NCBI RefSeq assembly: GCF_016807805.1
Contig: NZ_CP063364.1
Location: forward strand, 62,001-126,000
Source of the DNA: Xanthobacter dioxanivorans
Lineage (GTDB): Bacteria > Pseudomonadota > Alphaproteobacteria > Rhizobiales > Xanthobacteraceae
Reading direction: 5' to 3'
DNA: 64,000 nt
The position numbers and the translations under genes are program-made. The notes beneath the pieces are model-generated. The model ran no database searches. It saw nothing but the letters and a program-made list of their open reading frames with translations, and was not told the origin of the DNA. The stretch's first letter is position 1; each line of letters starts with the position of its first letter. Below are positions 33,545-43,200 of this stretch, piece after piece.

Positions 33545-34810
33545 ATGACCAATTTCGATCCGATCTTCCTCGATCTGACCACCAGGTGGGTGTCCGCCGC
33601 CCGCCCGGGCGATAATGACGGCGACGCGCCGGTTGCGGTCCACTTCCCGGCCCGGCTTGTGGCCGGCCCGGTGGGGGAGGTTGAGACCCAGGCCATGCTC
33701 TACGGGCATCGCGCTCCGGCTCTTTTCGCGGTGGGTGGGGGGATTGTCCGCGTGGGGGGTCCACCCGTCGCGCCGGGACCGTTCGTTCCGCGCACCGGCT
33801 CAGTGCTGCCAACCGGTGGCGGCCGCGACGACGAAGACGCGTTGCTTGCGGTGGCGGCGATTGGTGCCCTGGGGGGCAGGGCGCTGTCGCACGACCTCGT
33901 GGTGATGACGACCGATGCCAACGACGCCGCGCGGCTAGCCGCTGCATTTTCGCGGCTAGCCACGCAGGTGCAGCCGCTCGACGACGAGTCGTTGCCGGTT
34001 CCGCGGACGGTCAGCGTCTTGAGCGCCGAAGCGATAGAGGGGATTCGCCTGGCCGCCGTCCAGCAGAAGTGGATTGAAAAGAAGGCGGACAGCCGGCAAG
34101 CGCTCATTTATGCCGCAGGGGGGAGTTCACGGATATGGGCAACGACGGAGGACGGCATCGCGCCAATTCCGCTGCCGGACAATGGTTTATATTCGCGATG
34201 GGAAGCCCAATTCCTGAGCAGTGCTTCGGACGCGGTTCTGGGCCCATCGGAAGCTTTGCAGTATCAATACCCATCCTCGGGTGAACGCGCCCTTGTGCGC
34301 AATTCCTCTGGGGAAATCGTGCCGTTTGAGGCTTCCAAGGCTATCGCATCGGTTGAAACGGACACCATCGCCGCGTGGATTGAAGAGTTAGGAGATACCT
34401 TTACTACCGTTCGCGCCTTGTTCACGGAGGCCACCGTCGTGGGCCCTGACGCGCCGTTGTATACAAGTTGCCTAAAACACAAAGCTTTCAAGGCAGTATT
34501 ACAGCGTGACTTTGTAAACGGTTTCTCGATATATGCGTGCCGAGCATACGTTAACACGCCGGGCATGCGATTTTCGCATGTCTTGGAGCCCACCCCCGCC
34601 GTAGGGGCCGCAAGTTACTTGGAGCGACGACGTAGACGCGTACCGCCCGTGAGTTTCCGGGAGGCCAGCCAAGAATTCGTCCTGCGTTTGCCTGCCAGTT
34701 TTATCGATCCTGAGCTGGCTATTACGCTACGTGCATTCGCCCAGAGCACGCGCCCTTCTCGCGATAGCGTCCATCTCCTAAGCCGGCTTATTCGCATCGA
34801 GAGAAAGTAA
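33545..34810 (+). CDS. Hypothetical protein with low-GC second half
   Basis: 421 residues from the ATG at 33545 (GAGG upstream). No family recognised. The N-terminal third is Gly/Ala-rich with GC codons; from about 34060 the codon use shifts to A/T-ending codons (stretches such as ttatattcgcgatgg), unlike the rest of the window. The C-terminal part is globular and contains two Cys (YTSCLKHK, IYACRAYV). Suggests import from a different genome or a fusion. No signal peptide. Confidence 0.6.
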   Translation: MTNFDPIFLDLTTRWVSAARPGDNDGDAPVAVHFPARLVAGPVGEVETQAMLYGHRAPALFAVGGGIVRVGGPPVAPGPFVPRTGSVLPTGGGRDDEDALLAVAAIGALGGRALSHDLVVMTTDANDAARLAAAFSRLATQVQPLDDESLPVPRTVSVLSAEAIEGIRLAAVQQKWIEKKADSRQALIYAAGGSSRIWATTEDGIAPIPLPDNGLYSRWEAQFLSSASDAVLGPSEALQYQYPSSGERALVRNSSGEIVPFEASKAIASVETDTIAAWIEELGDTFTTVRALFTEATVVGPDAPLYTSCLKHKAFKAVLQRDFVNGFSIYACRAYVNTPGMRFSHVLEPTPAVGAASYLERRRRRVPPVSFREASQEFVLRLPASFIDPELAITLRAFAQSTRPSRDSVHLLSRLIRIERK

Positions 34811-34881
34811 CAGGAGTCATCCCCCATTTTGGGGACGGCCTCGCGGCACTTCAACACCCCTTCTCACAGATCCCTTAAGGA

Positions 34882-34941
34882 TTGACACGAGCAATGCACA
34901 GCTTGTTAAGTCTTATCGGCGGTGATCGAGGGTTTGTCCCG
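34882..34941 (+). promoter_or_regulatory. Promoter with overlapping TTATC/GATC repeat array
   Basis: A perfect -35 TTGACA at 34882-34887 is followed, after 17-18 bases, by a weak -10 (gttaag/ttaagt, 34905-34911). Four 10-bp units (cttgttaagt, cttatcggcg, gtgatcgagg, gtttgtcccg; 34902-34941) cover the -10 and start site. A protein bound there would block RNA polymerase, which suggests repression. Confidence 0.6.
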
Positions 34942-35020
34942 GATATGCCGTCGCTACTCTAACGAATGCGAGGGCCGGAGCATGAGGGGGTCAAATACGG
35001 CCTTCGTGGAAGAGGCCGTG

Positions 35021-35356
35021 ATGAATACGAGCGATTATATACCTGCATCACCAGGCCGCTGGAGATCCGTCCTTGATGGGCGTTTTTGGTGTCGAGACGA
35101 TGTCCAGGACGAGCGCCGGTTTTTCATTCAGATCTCGCAAGTGGACGCCAACACTTGGCTTTTCCACGTCTCCGAGCTTCCGGATGGTGCCGCACATATC
35201 CTGCTTAACGATGGGACCGGGTGTTCCCTTGAACAGGCGATGATGCTCGCCGAGGCAGCCGTGGTTCTGGCTGCTTCGTCCAATTCCGCTCTTTCGCGCA
35301 CCAGCGCGGCACTTGGCGGGTGCTCCCGCGTGAGCATGGCGTTGGCCTGCGCCTGA
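35021..35356 (+). CDS. Small protein, paralogue of the 61551-61913 product
   Basis: 111 residues from the ATG at 35021, with AAGAGG upstream (an ATG at 34982 is less well placed). GRWRSVLDGRFWCRDDVQ, ANTWLFHVSELPDG, then GTGCSLEQAMMLAEAAVVLA. The order GRW, TW-F-x-V, GTG-[CY]-S-x-E-x-A, AE-AV-LA is shared with the minus-strand protein at 61551-61913. Own promoter and terminator. Function unknown. Confidence 0.7.
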   Translation: MNTSDYIPASPGRWRSVLDGRFWCRDDVQDERRFFIQISQVDANTWLFHVSELPDGAAHILLNDGTGCSLEQAMMLAEAAVVLAASSNSALSRTSAALGGCSRVSMALACA

Positions 35357-35385
35357 TCCTCGACCCCTTATCCAGCCAACTCGAA

Positions 35386-35418
35386 GCCCTCCTCGCCCGT
35401 CCGCAGGAGGGCTTTTTT
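35386..35418 (+). terminator. Rho-independent terminator
   Basis: GCCCTCCT (35386-35393) pairs with AGGAGGGC (35405-35412), followed by six T. Confidence 0.92.
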
Positions 35419-35485
35419 CGTGATAAATGCCGCTGTGCTTCGATAAGCTGCTTTGCAGCCCATTTTGTGCCCGGGATTGACGAGG

Positions 35486-35536
35486 GTTATCGAGTCGTTA
35501 TGTTCCTGATCGACGAATACCTTCATTCGATCGATC
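35486..35536. promoter_or_regulatory. TTATC/GATC repeat array upstream of dotC
   Basis: gttatcgagt, cgttatgttc, ctgatcgacg and further GATC-type units at 10-11 bp spacing, ending 19 bases before the dotC start. Confidence 0.6.
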
Positions 35537-35554
35537 GCAGGGGAGCCGGTCGCG

Positions 35555-36742
35555 ATGGTCCTCCAATCCGTGCCGTTGCGCGTTCGGCTGCTGTCATCTG
35601 CCAGCCTCATTCTTCTGGGCGCCTCGGTTTCGGCAGCTCTTCCGGTTCCGGCCGCGGCGCAGACGATTTACCCGCCGGTGTATCAGCAGCCCACCTACGG
35701 CTATCCGACGCCGTCATATGGCTATCCGAACACCGGCTGGCAGCAGCAACAGCAGTTGTCCCCGCAGGCCCAGGCGCTCTATGCGGCGCCCGGGCAAGTT
35801 CCTGGCCAGACGCAGGCTCAGTTCGGGACTGGCCCGGGCCAATCGGCGCCATCGGCGGCCGTCGTTGATCCGCCCGGCGGGGTCGCGGGCTACAATGCGC
35901 CGGGTGCCATGGCCCAGGGCATTCGCGGCCAGCTTCTGGCGCGCAGCGCCCGCGGGGTCGGCCTGCGGGCCGGGTTCTCCGAGGAGGTCGGCCGCCTCAA
36001 TATCTCCGTCGATCAGGTCGCGCCGGCGCTGGAAGGGCGTTTCGATTTTCGCCCGCTCCTGGTTGAAGGGATGGTGATCCCCCCCGTCATCACCGAGGTC
36101 CGCGAAGTCGGCGAGCTGGAGAATGACAAGCTCGTGCGCCTGTCGCTCGGCACCTACCGCATCGTCGCGCCGGCCCGCCTGGCACTCAAGGTGCCCAACT
36201 GGCGGGACTATCTGAACATCTCGACGGTGCCGACAACGCCGTTTCGGGGACCGGACTTCGTGCCGCGCACGGAGGAGGAGCGGGCGAGCTACGAGCAACT
36301 GGCAGAACAGGCCCGGCTCGACGGGATCGAGGAGGCCCGCGCCCTGTTCGCCGTCAACCTGTCGCGGCTGATCCGCGATTACGACGGCATGAGGCTCTAT
36401 CACAGCCTCGCCGGCAGCGGGGCGGTGTCCCTGCCGAAGGTGTCCCGGACGGGGAACGACCTCAGCGTGACCGAGCACGGCAATCGTGCCGCGGTCGGCA
36501 ACGTGACGCTTGAGCTGATCGTCTCTCCATCGTTCAAGCTGGCGTCCAAGAGCGCATATCTGGGCGACCGCACGGTGCCTCCGCGCCCGACGCCCCGCAG
36601 CCAGTCCGGGGCCGAACCGCCGCCCCCACCACCGCCGCAGCGTCCCGCCGGCGTTCCGACTTCCAATGCGGCTCCCGCGAGCTCCACTGCGGCTCAGGCG
36701 ACGAAGGCCGCCCAGGTCGCAGCGACGCCACCGGAGCGCTAG
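35555..36742 (+). CDS. dotC: DotC (TraI)-like outer-membrane component
   Basis: 395 residues with a signal peptide (about 1-35, ending PAAAQ); no lipobox Cys is visible, unlike Legionella DotC. A Tyr/Pro/Gln-rich linker follows (YGYPTPSYGYPNTGW). The conserved core begins near 125: SARGVGLRAGFSEEVGRLN, FDFRPLLVEGMVIPPVI, KVPNWRDYLNI, EEARALFAVNLSRLIRDYDG. The C-terminus is Pro-rich. DotC works with DotD to place DotH in the outer membrane. Four bases before dotB, the conserved order. Confidence 0.88.
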   Translation: MVLQSVPLRVRLLSSASLILLGASVSAALPVPAAAQTIYPPVYQQPTYGYPTPSYGYPNTGWQQQQQLSPQAQALYAAPGQVPGQTQAQFGTGPGQSAPSAAVVDPPGGVAGYNAPGAMAQGIRGQLLARSARGVGLRAGFSEEVGRLNISVDQVAPALEGRFDFRPLLVEGMVIPPVITEVREVGELENDKLVRLSLGTYRIVAPARLALKVPNWRDYLNISTVPTTPFRGPDFVPRTEEERASYEQLAEQARLDGIEEARALFAVNLSRLIRDYDGMRLYHSLAGSGAVSLPKVSRTGNDLSVTEHGNRAAVGNVTLELIVSPSFKLASKSAYLGDRTVPPRPTPRSQSGAEPPPPPPPQRPAGVPTSNAAPASSTAAQATKAAQVAATPPER

Positions 36743-36745
36743 GCC

Positions 36746-38013
36746 ATGGCGTCGTGGATCGGCACCTATCTCGGCGCGAAGGGGCAGCGCTTTGCGGGTG
36801 CGCGCTTCGGAGTGGCGTCGAAGGAGGATATCCGGCGCGTACTTGTTGCATGCGCGAAGCTCGGCGCGAGCGACATCATCTTTCAGACCGGCCAGCCGGT
36901 TCTCGCTTTCATCAACGGGCATCTGTTCTCGTTGACCGGTCACTGGCTGCAGATTGAGGATCTTCGGCGCGTTGCCGTCGCGTTGGCGGCGAACGACAGC
37001 ATCATGCCCCGGCTGATGGCCGGCCAGGCCTTCGACACAGCCGTGCAGTACGCGGACCCCGAGGAGCGCGACGAGCAGGGCGATCTGTTGCGGTACCGGT
37101 TCCGGGTCAACATCACCGCCATGAATTTCGACGGCTCAGTGGGGATGCAGATCGTTCTGCGCTACATCCGCAGTGAGCCGCCCATGCCCGAGGACATTGC
37201 GCTCGAGGCAGAGATCGTCGCCGAATCGGCCCCGTCACAGGGGGCCGTCATCATCGCGGGTGAGACGGGCTCGGGGAAGACGACCACGACGGCGGCGCTC
37301 AAGCGCAACATCCTCGCCGGCAACACCCATCTGACGGGCAACCTCATCACCTATGAGGCCCCGATCGAATTCCTTTTCACCGATGTGCCATCGGCGTGCT
37401 GCACGATCGCGCAGCACGAGGTGCCCCTGCATGTCCCGAGCTTTGCGGATGGCGTCCGCAACGCGATGCGGCGCAACCCGAGCCTGATCGAAATCCAGGA
37501 GCTCCGCGACGCCGAGACGATCACGGCCGCCGCGGAGGCCGCGAACACCGGGCACACCGTCTACGCCACGACGCATGCTTCGAGCGTTGCCCACGTGTTT
37601 CGGCGTCTGCCGCAGCGGTTCCCGGCGGACCAGCAGGTCCCGGGCTTCTACGACGTGGTGTCCTCGACCCATCTCCTGGTGTCCCAGGTGCTCGTCCCGC
37701 GCATCGGCGGGGGCCGGATCTGCCTGCGCGAATGGCAGCTCATCACCGAGGACGTGCGGCTTGAGGTGGAGCGCGCCGGACCCAGCGGTGCATTCGAGCG
37801 GATGCGCGAGATCATCGGACGGGGGGAGGGGGGCGCCCCATGTCGGCCACCGTCGCCCGCAAGCTCGAGGAAGGAGATATCTCGGCGCAGACCGCGATCC
37901 GCGCGCTCTACCGCTATGGCTACCGCAGGGAAGCGGAGCGCCTGGCGGCGCCCCACTCCCGTGTGGTCTCAGTTCCGGCAGGGGGGCCAGACCATGCCGT
38001 TCTCACGACGTGA
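36746..38013 (+). CDS. dotB: DotB (TraJ) secretion ATPase, frameshifted near the 3' end
   Basis: 422 residues after correction. KLGASDIIFQTGQPVLAF opens the N-terminal domain; Walker A GETGSGKTTTTAA near residue 175; Asp/His boxes around LIEIQELRDAETI and YATTHASSVAH, typical of VirB11/PilT-like DotB. At the two G6 runs 37821-37833 the printed frame derails into the next gene. One extra base gives GRPMSATVARKLEEGDISAQ and a stop at 38013, overlapping the M15 gene by 20 bases. The 614-residue fusion in the printed frame is therefore an artefact. Confidence 0.92.
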
Positions 38014-38590
38014 CTTTGTGAGAACGGCACTGGTAGGCCCCCTCCTGGCCTCCCTGCCGGGCCTCGCCTTCGCGGAAGGGCAGGGCGTTTCCGCCGACAT
38101 GCGCCGGGCGCTTGAGGCGCGGCGGGGCTGGCCCACCGCGCTCTGGCTCCGCCGGTTGTCCGGCGAAGAGGTCTTCGCCGACTTCCGCCTTCCGGGCGGC
38201 GACTGGCTGCCGGCGGGCCTGGTCACGCTGTCCTGGGCCATGCGCGATTATCGCAGCGACACCGCAGTGGAGATCAGCCCGGAGCTGATCGAGCTCCTGT
38301 CCCGCCTGCAGGCGGGCTTGTCGGAGATCCACGGCTCGGCCGTGCCGCTGGTGCTGCAGAGTGGGTACCGCACGCTCGAAAGCAACGCGAACACCGAAGG
38401 TGCCGCCCGCAACTCCATGCACCTCATGGGGCAAGCCGCCGATATCAAGGTGCCCGGCTTCGCCCCCAACGCAGTGGCGGCCGCTGCAGCCGTGGTCGCG
38501 GCCGGCGGGATCGGAATCTACCCGACCTTCACGCATGTGGATGTGGCCCGCCCGCGCTTCTGGCGCGGCGAGGCCCGGAAGGGGGCATGA
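37994..38590 (+). CDS. M15-type (YcbK/DUF882-like) peptidase with Tat signal
   Basis: 198 residues. MPFSRRDFVRTALVGPLLAS is a twin-arginine signal. LVLQSGYRTLESNANTEG, then NSMHLMGQAADIKV and THVDVARPRFW carry the H-x6-D and H zinc ligands of the M15 family. Probably trims or cuts peptidoglycan in the periplasm, the second such enzyme near the Dot genes. Overlaps dotB and the next methyltransferase. Confidence 0.87.
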   Translation: MPFSRRDFVRTALVGPLLASLPGLAFAEGQGVSADMRRALEARRGWPTALWLRRLSGEEVFADFRLPGGDWLPAGLVTLSWAMRDYRSDTAVEISPELIELLSRLQAGLSEIHGSAVPLVLQSGYRTLESNANTEGAARNSMHLMGQAADIKVPGFAPNAVAAAAAVVAAGGIGIYPTFTHVDVARPRFWRGEARKGA

Positions 38591-39390
38591 TGCTCGTCTC
38601 TCCCGAAGTGCTGGGGGTGTTGCGCACGGCGGTTGCCGATGGGCACGCCCTGCGCATCCCCGGAGTGGTGGCGCGCGATCTCTACCTCAAGACCGACCGC
38701 GTTCTGCGCGAGGCGGGCGCCCGATGGGGTGGGATGAAATCCGGCCATGTCTTCCCGGGCGATGCCGGCGCCGTTCTGGACGAGATCCTGGCCACCGGCC
38801 GGGTGTTCAGCGAGCGCAAGGCGCTGGGGCAGTTCTACACCCCGCCCGACCTCGCCGCGCATCTGGTGGAGCGTGCGGCAATCACCGCCGGCGAGCGCAT
38901 GCTCGAGCCCAGCGCCGGCCGCGGTGCCCTGGCCACGCCCGCCGCTGGCGCCGGCGCCCTGGTCGATTGCATCGAGATCGACCCGGCCAACGTCGCGGCC
39001 CTCACAGAGGCGGAGATGTTCGCCAGCGTCCGGCAAGCTGACTTCCTCGCCTGCGACGTGCGCTCTGAGCTCGCCTACGGCGCTGCAGCGCCGGGCGGGT
39101 TCCCAGGCTACGACCTGGTGGTGATGAACCCCCCGTTCGCCGGCGGCGCGGATATCGATCATGTCACGCGCGCCCTTGGGCTCCTGAGGCCGGGCGGACG
39201 GCTCCTCGCCGTCATGAGCGCGTCGGTCCTGTTCCGCGAGGCCAAGCGGTGGCAGGCGCTCGATGCCTTCCGCGAGCTGGTGGCGCACCACGGCGGCACC
39301 CTGAGCGAGCTGCCGGAGCGCTCCTTCCGATCGGTGGGAACCGGCGTCGCCACCATCCTGTGCGAGATCTCGGAGCGCCGCCATGCTTGA
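38587..39390 (+). CDS. N6-adenine DNA methyltransferase
   Basis: 267 residues. LGQFYTPPDLAAHLVERA, MLEPSAGRGALATP (SAM-binding motif I), VDCIEIDPANVAAL, and DLVVMNPPFAGGAD (NPPF catalytic motif). Single-domain enzyme without a visible target-recognition domain. Likely orphan methyltransferase for plasmid protection or regulation. Coupled by ATGA to the M15 gene. Confidence 0.9.
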   Translation: MMLVSPEVLGVLRTAVADGHALRIPGVVARDLYLKTDRVLREAGARWGGMKSGHVFPGDAGAVLDEILATGRVFSERKALGQFYTPPDLAAHLVERAAITAGERMLEPSAGRGALATPAAGAGALVDCIEIDPANVAALTEAEMFASVRQADFLACDVRSELAYGAAAPGGFPGYDLVVMNPPFAGGADIDHVTRALGLLRPGGRLLAVMSASVLFREAKRWQALDAFRELVAHHGGTLSELPERSFRSVGTGVATILCEISERRHA

Positions 39391-39661
39391 TCCGAACGCG
39401 GACTGGTCCTTGTGGACCGACTGGCGCTGGACCGCCGTGCCCATCTCGACGATCGCCGGGCTGCACGGCTCGCTGCTGCTCGTCGGTCCGCTCGGCTTTC
39501 TCGGGGCCATCATCGCGGGGAAGACGCTGATCGGCCTGGTGCTGATCGCGCTCTATGCCGCCTACCTCTTCTACTGCGCCCGCAAGCGGCGCGGTCCCTA
39601 CCAGCAGCTCGTTGCGCTCTACATCGTTCACGTCGCCGGCTGCCAGTGGAGAGCACGATGA
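39383..39661 (+). CDS. Small membrane protein after dotC-dotB
   Basis: 92 residues with WTDWRWTAVPISTIAG followed by a long hydrophobic region (about 28-65, possibly two helices) and a basic tail. Size and place near dotB recall IcmT/TraK (about 86 residues), but the IcmT motif is not convincingly present. Overlaps both neighbours. Confidence 0.65.
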   Translation: MLDPNADWSLWTDWRWTAVPISTIAGLHGSLLLVGPLGFLGAIIAGKTLIGLVLIALYAAYLFYCARKRRGPYQQLVALYIVHVAGCQWRAR

Positions 39662-40194
39662 CGCTGCACGTCACCCCCGGCATGGTGCGCACGCTGCACG
39701 ACCTCGCGATCGAGGCCGCGGCGACGCGGCACCTGGCGCAGAGCCCTTCGGAATTCGGCCAGCGGCAGCGGGAGGCGCTGCTGCGGCTGGTGAAGCCCCA
39801 GAATTCAGCTCCCGGCCGGGTGGAGAGCCTGCGCAAGGTCCTGGCCTCCAACGAGGCCGCGACAACCGAGGGCATCACAGCCCTCTGGGTCGAACCGCGC
39901 TTCGTCTCGCCGCTGATCGCCGCGTCAGCCGCAGCCATGGTGGGCCGCGTTTTCGGCGGGTCGGCCGTAGCGCTGCGCCCCGTGATCGGCGCAGAGCCCA
40001 ACTCAGTCTACGGCGTCCAGCTCTCCGGGTTCGAGCTGGAACCGGGCCAAAGCATCGATCCCGAAGGGGCGTGCCGCTTCATTCAGGCCACCGTGCGGGT
40101 GACGTTCCGAGCGCTGGCGGATGCCGATTTCGTTTATGACGCAATGAGCGACGTTGAGCCGTTGTTAATCGCCTCCGCGGATGGTGGCCCATGA
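39658..40194 (+). CDS. Hypothetical protein
   Basis: 178 residues from the ATG at 39658 (ATGA overlap). LAIEAAATRHLAQSPSEFGQ and RVESLRKVLASNEAATTEGI are helical; the second half (SAVALRPVIGAEPNSVYGVQ, GACRFIQATVRVTFRA) is beta-rich. No motif recognised. Last gene of the dotC operon. Confidence 0.65.
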   Translation: MTLHVTPGMVRTLHDLAIEAAATRHLAQSPSEFGQRQREALLRLVKPQNSAPGRVESLRKVLASNEAATTEGITALWVEPRFVSPLIAASAAAMVGRVFGGSAVALRPVIGAEPNSVYGVQLSGFELEPGQSIDPEGACRFIQATVRVTFRALADADFVYDAMSDVEPLLIASADGGP

Positions 40195-40207
40195 CGGCAA
40201 AACACAA

Positions 40208-40237
40208 CTTATTGACACTCATCATGTCTCGGCGGCA
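40208..40237. promoter_or_regulatory. TTATC-type repeat array upstream of the giant methyltransferase-helicase
   Basis: cttattgaca, ctcatcatgt, ctcggcggca at 10-bp spacing, 40 bases before the start. A TTGACA (40212-40217) lies inside the first unit and could be the -35. Confidence 0.55.
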
Positions 40238-40276
40238 TCTTGGTCCCCGGCCAACCGATCGAGAAGGACTACCCAT

Positions 40277-43200
40277 ATGGCCTCCGTCCTGATCCCGAAC
40301 CTCCGGGAACACGGCGTCGCCGCGACTTTCCTCGCGGGGCGCTATTCGCATTTGCCCGCGCCCGCGCTGTGCGTGTTCGTGCCGGAGGCCTCGGCTTTCC
40401 GAGAGGAAGCCGTGTCAGAGGTGGCGGAGAAGCTGGGGATCGCCCAGCTGCGCCGGCTGGGGGTTGATACGCGGAAGGCCAAGGGCACGCTGCTGCTGTA
40501 CGCGCCCCACGACAAGTTCAACACCCGCACCTTCTGGAAGGCGGTCGGCCTCGATCCCAAGAGCCTGCAGAAGGTCACGGTGTCGGAAAAGGCGCTGATC
40601 GAGCAGCGGCTCGCATTCTCGCGCACGCTCGGCATGCACAAGGCCTTTTTCGACCCCACGCCAATCGGCTTGTCGCGTTATGGGGCGCGGGTCGTGGAGA
40701 CCACCTTGGGCCGGATCGCCCTGCACCTGAAGACCAACAAGGTCTACCGCGAGTGGGAGATCTCGCCGGAGGGACGCCGGCAGGGTGACATTCGCGACTT
40801 CTTTTTCCGGGCGACGACGCCCGATGAGCTGTCGGGGTGCGCCCGGGGCGCGGCCCGCATGATGTACGAGGAGAACGTTCGGTTCTACCGCGCATCATTC
40901 GCAAAGCTTTACGAGCACACGGTGGCGGCCGAGCTGCGCGAGACCCCCGGCCTGACGTTCAACGACTGGCATGAGCACGTGGAGGCGCAATGCGCATACT
41001 ACCTGCAGCGGTCGCTGGAACAGGGCAACAATCCGCGCCTCGTGGCCAGCGGGCTTAACGCCCGTCTCCCCATCCGCGAGGGGCGGGGGCTGGAGACGCT
41101 GCGCTTCGACCAGTATTCCACGCCCCTGACGGTGGCGTCCGCCGCAGCCTCCATTCTCTCCCCCATGCCCGGGGAGACCGCGCTAGAGCCAATGGTGGGC
41201 AATGGCGTCCTGGCGAGTGCCCTCGCGGCGCATGGGGCGAAGATCACCGGCGTGGAGATCGATCCCGGCCGCGCGGCTCGCGCCCGCACCGCGCTGGGGA
41301 ACGGCGCCGAGGTGATTGGCGCCTCATTCGAGGAGTTCGCCGCCGGCGTGGGCAAGGGTCAGCAGTTCGACATGCTGATTATGAACCCGCCCTTTGGCAC
41401 GGACTACAAGCAGCGCATGGCGACGGACCTGCACGGCCGCAAGGTGCGCCTGTCCCGGCCCGATCATCACTACGCCTTCGAGGCCTTGCAGCACCTCAAG
41501 GCAGACGGCCGGGCCTTCATCGTCATCGCCGGCGACTTCGTGAACGAGGGCAAGCTGGAAGGCTCCCGCCGCGAGTTCGATACCTGGCTGCGGTCGGTCT
41601 ATGACATCGCCGGAGCAGCGGTCCTCGACGGCAATCTCTACCGGAAGATGGGCACAACCTTCCCGGTCCAGCTCTATGCCGTGGGACCGCAACGGGCGGT
41701 GCCGCTGTCGGCCGAAGAAGCCGTGGAGGCTTCCCCGGCCGAGATCCCCGTCCTGCGCACGACGGATGAGCTCGACGCATGGGCTGACATTGCCGGCGCC
41801 AATATGCGCTCCCTCGTGGGGGCGCGGCGCCCCGACTACACCCCCGGCGCGCAGGCGAGCAGCGATCCGCGCCGGCTCATGGGGATCGATGGAGGCTCTT
41901 CCGGCCCGAATTGGGCGGATGCCCTGGAACCGGCCGATGCGGCGGAGGCATTCGGTGCCTTCGTCGCCTCGCGAGTGGTCGCCCTGGCGGATGGCTCGCG
42001 GGCCCGTCTGGACGAGACGCGCCGCGGCTGGGCCGTGCTCAGGCGCGACGACACCGGCTCTGTGGCGCGCCATGCCAGTCCGGGGCCGTCGAACACGGGA
42101 TGGACGCGCGACCAGGCGCTGCAGGCCGCGCTCCAGATGTGGAGCGCCGAGCGAGACAAGGCCGCCACATCGGCCGCGGCACGCGCGGCGGCAGCGGCCA
42201 CAGGGGCCTCTCCGGTCGCCCCACCGGTGGCGCCTCCCGTGGCGCACCCTGCGGCCCAGCCTGCCGGCGGTCTGAACGAGGTTCCCCAGCCCGCGTCCGA
42301 AGCCGGGAATACGCCGGCCGGTGGCGATGAGGAGGCGGAAGACGAAGAGGCTGGCCAGAGCGCCGCCCCGCCCCGCCGGTCTGGCGCGCCGCGAGCGCCG
42401 GCGGTTCGCGGTCCCCGCCCAGGGCGGGCGGCGCCGGCAGCTTCGCAAGAGAAGCCCGCGGAGAAGCCCGTCCCCGCCGAACCGGAAGCGCCGGTTCCCT
42501 TGGCTGGCTTTACGTCGGTCGTGGCGGCCGGAGATGGCACGGTTGGGACCATGCCCGCCCCACTTCCCGTGGCGGAGTTCGTCATCGACGACGATCCCTT
42601 CCTTTTGCCCTACGAGCCGATGAGCAAGCTCGGGGAGGCCTCCACCCGCATTCAGCGGTCGCTCTCGAGCCCGATCATGGCGGCGTTGGCCGACGTGCGC
42701 CGCCGCTTCGGCGACATCGATGAGATGGTCTCCCATCGCCTCGGCATGACGTTGCCGCAGATGGAGCAGCGGTTCAGCCCGGAGCAGATCGATGCGTTCG
42801 CCCTGTCGTTCGCCGCATCCGAGCGTGGCGCCGGTTTCCTGAATTCCGACAACATGGGTGTCGGCAAGGGCCGGTTCCTGGCGGGCCATGCCGCCATGGG
42901 CCTGATCCAGGAGCGTCCGGTGGTGTTCTTCACCGAGCGCCCGGATCTGTTCCAGGATCTGATCGGCCGCGACCTCTGCGACGTGACCGGCCTGAAGGCG
43001 GCGGAGCTGCCAAAGCACATCCGCCCCTTCATTTTCAACAATTGCAAGGAGTCGCGGGTGCTCGATTATGAGGGCCGCGACAAGAACGGCGCCCCCACGG
43101 TGCTGTTCCGCTATGACGCCGCGACGGCGCGCAAGGCGCAGGAAACGAAGACGATCCCGGCGACGTGCAACATGCTGCTCGGTACCTACAGCCAGCTGTC

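Noticed and set aside
36746..38590. DotB fused to the M15 peptidase as one 614-residue protein
   Set aside because: The joining segment is unnatural. Adding one G at 37821-37833 ends DotB at 38013, and the peptidase has its own start and Tat signal.
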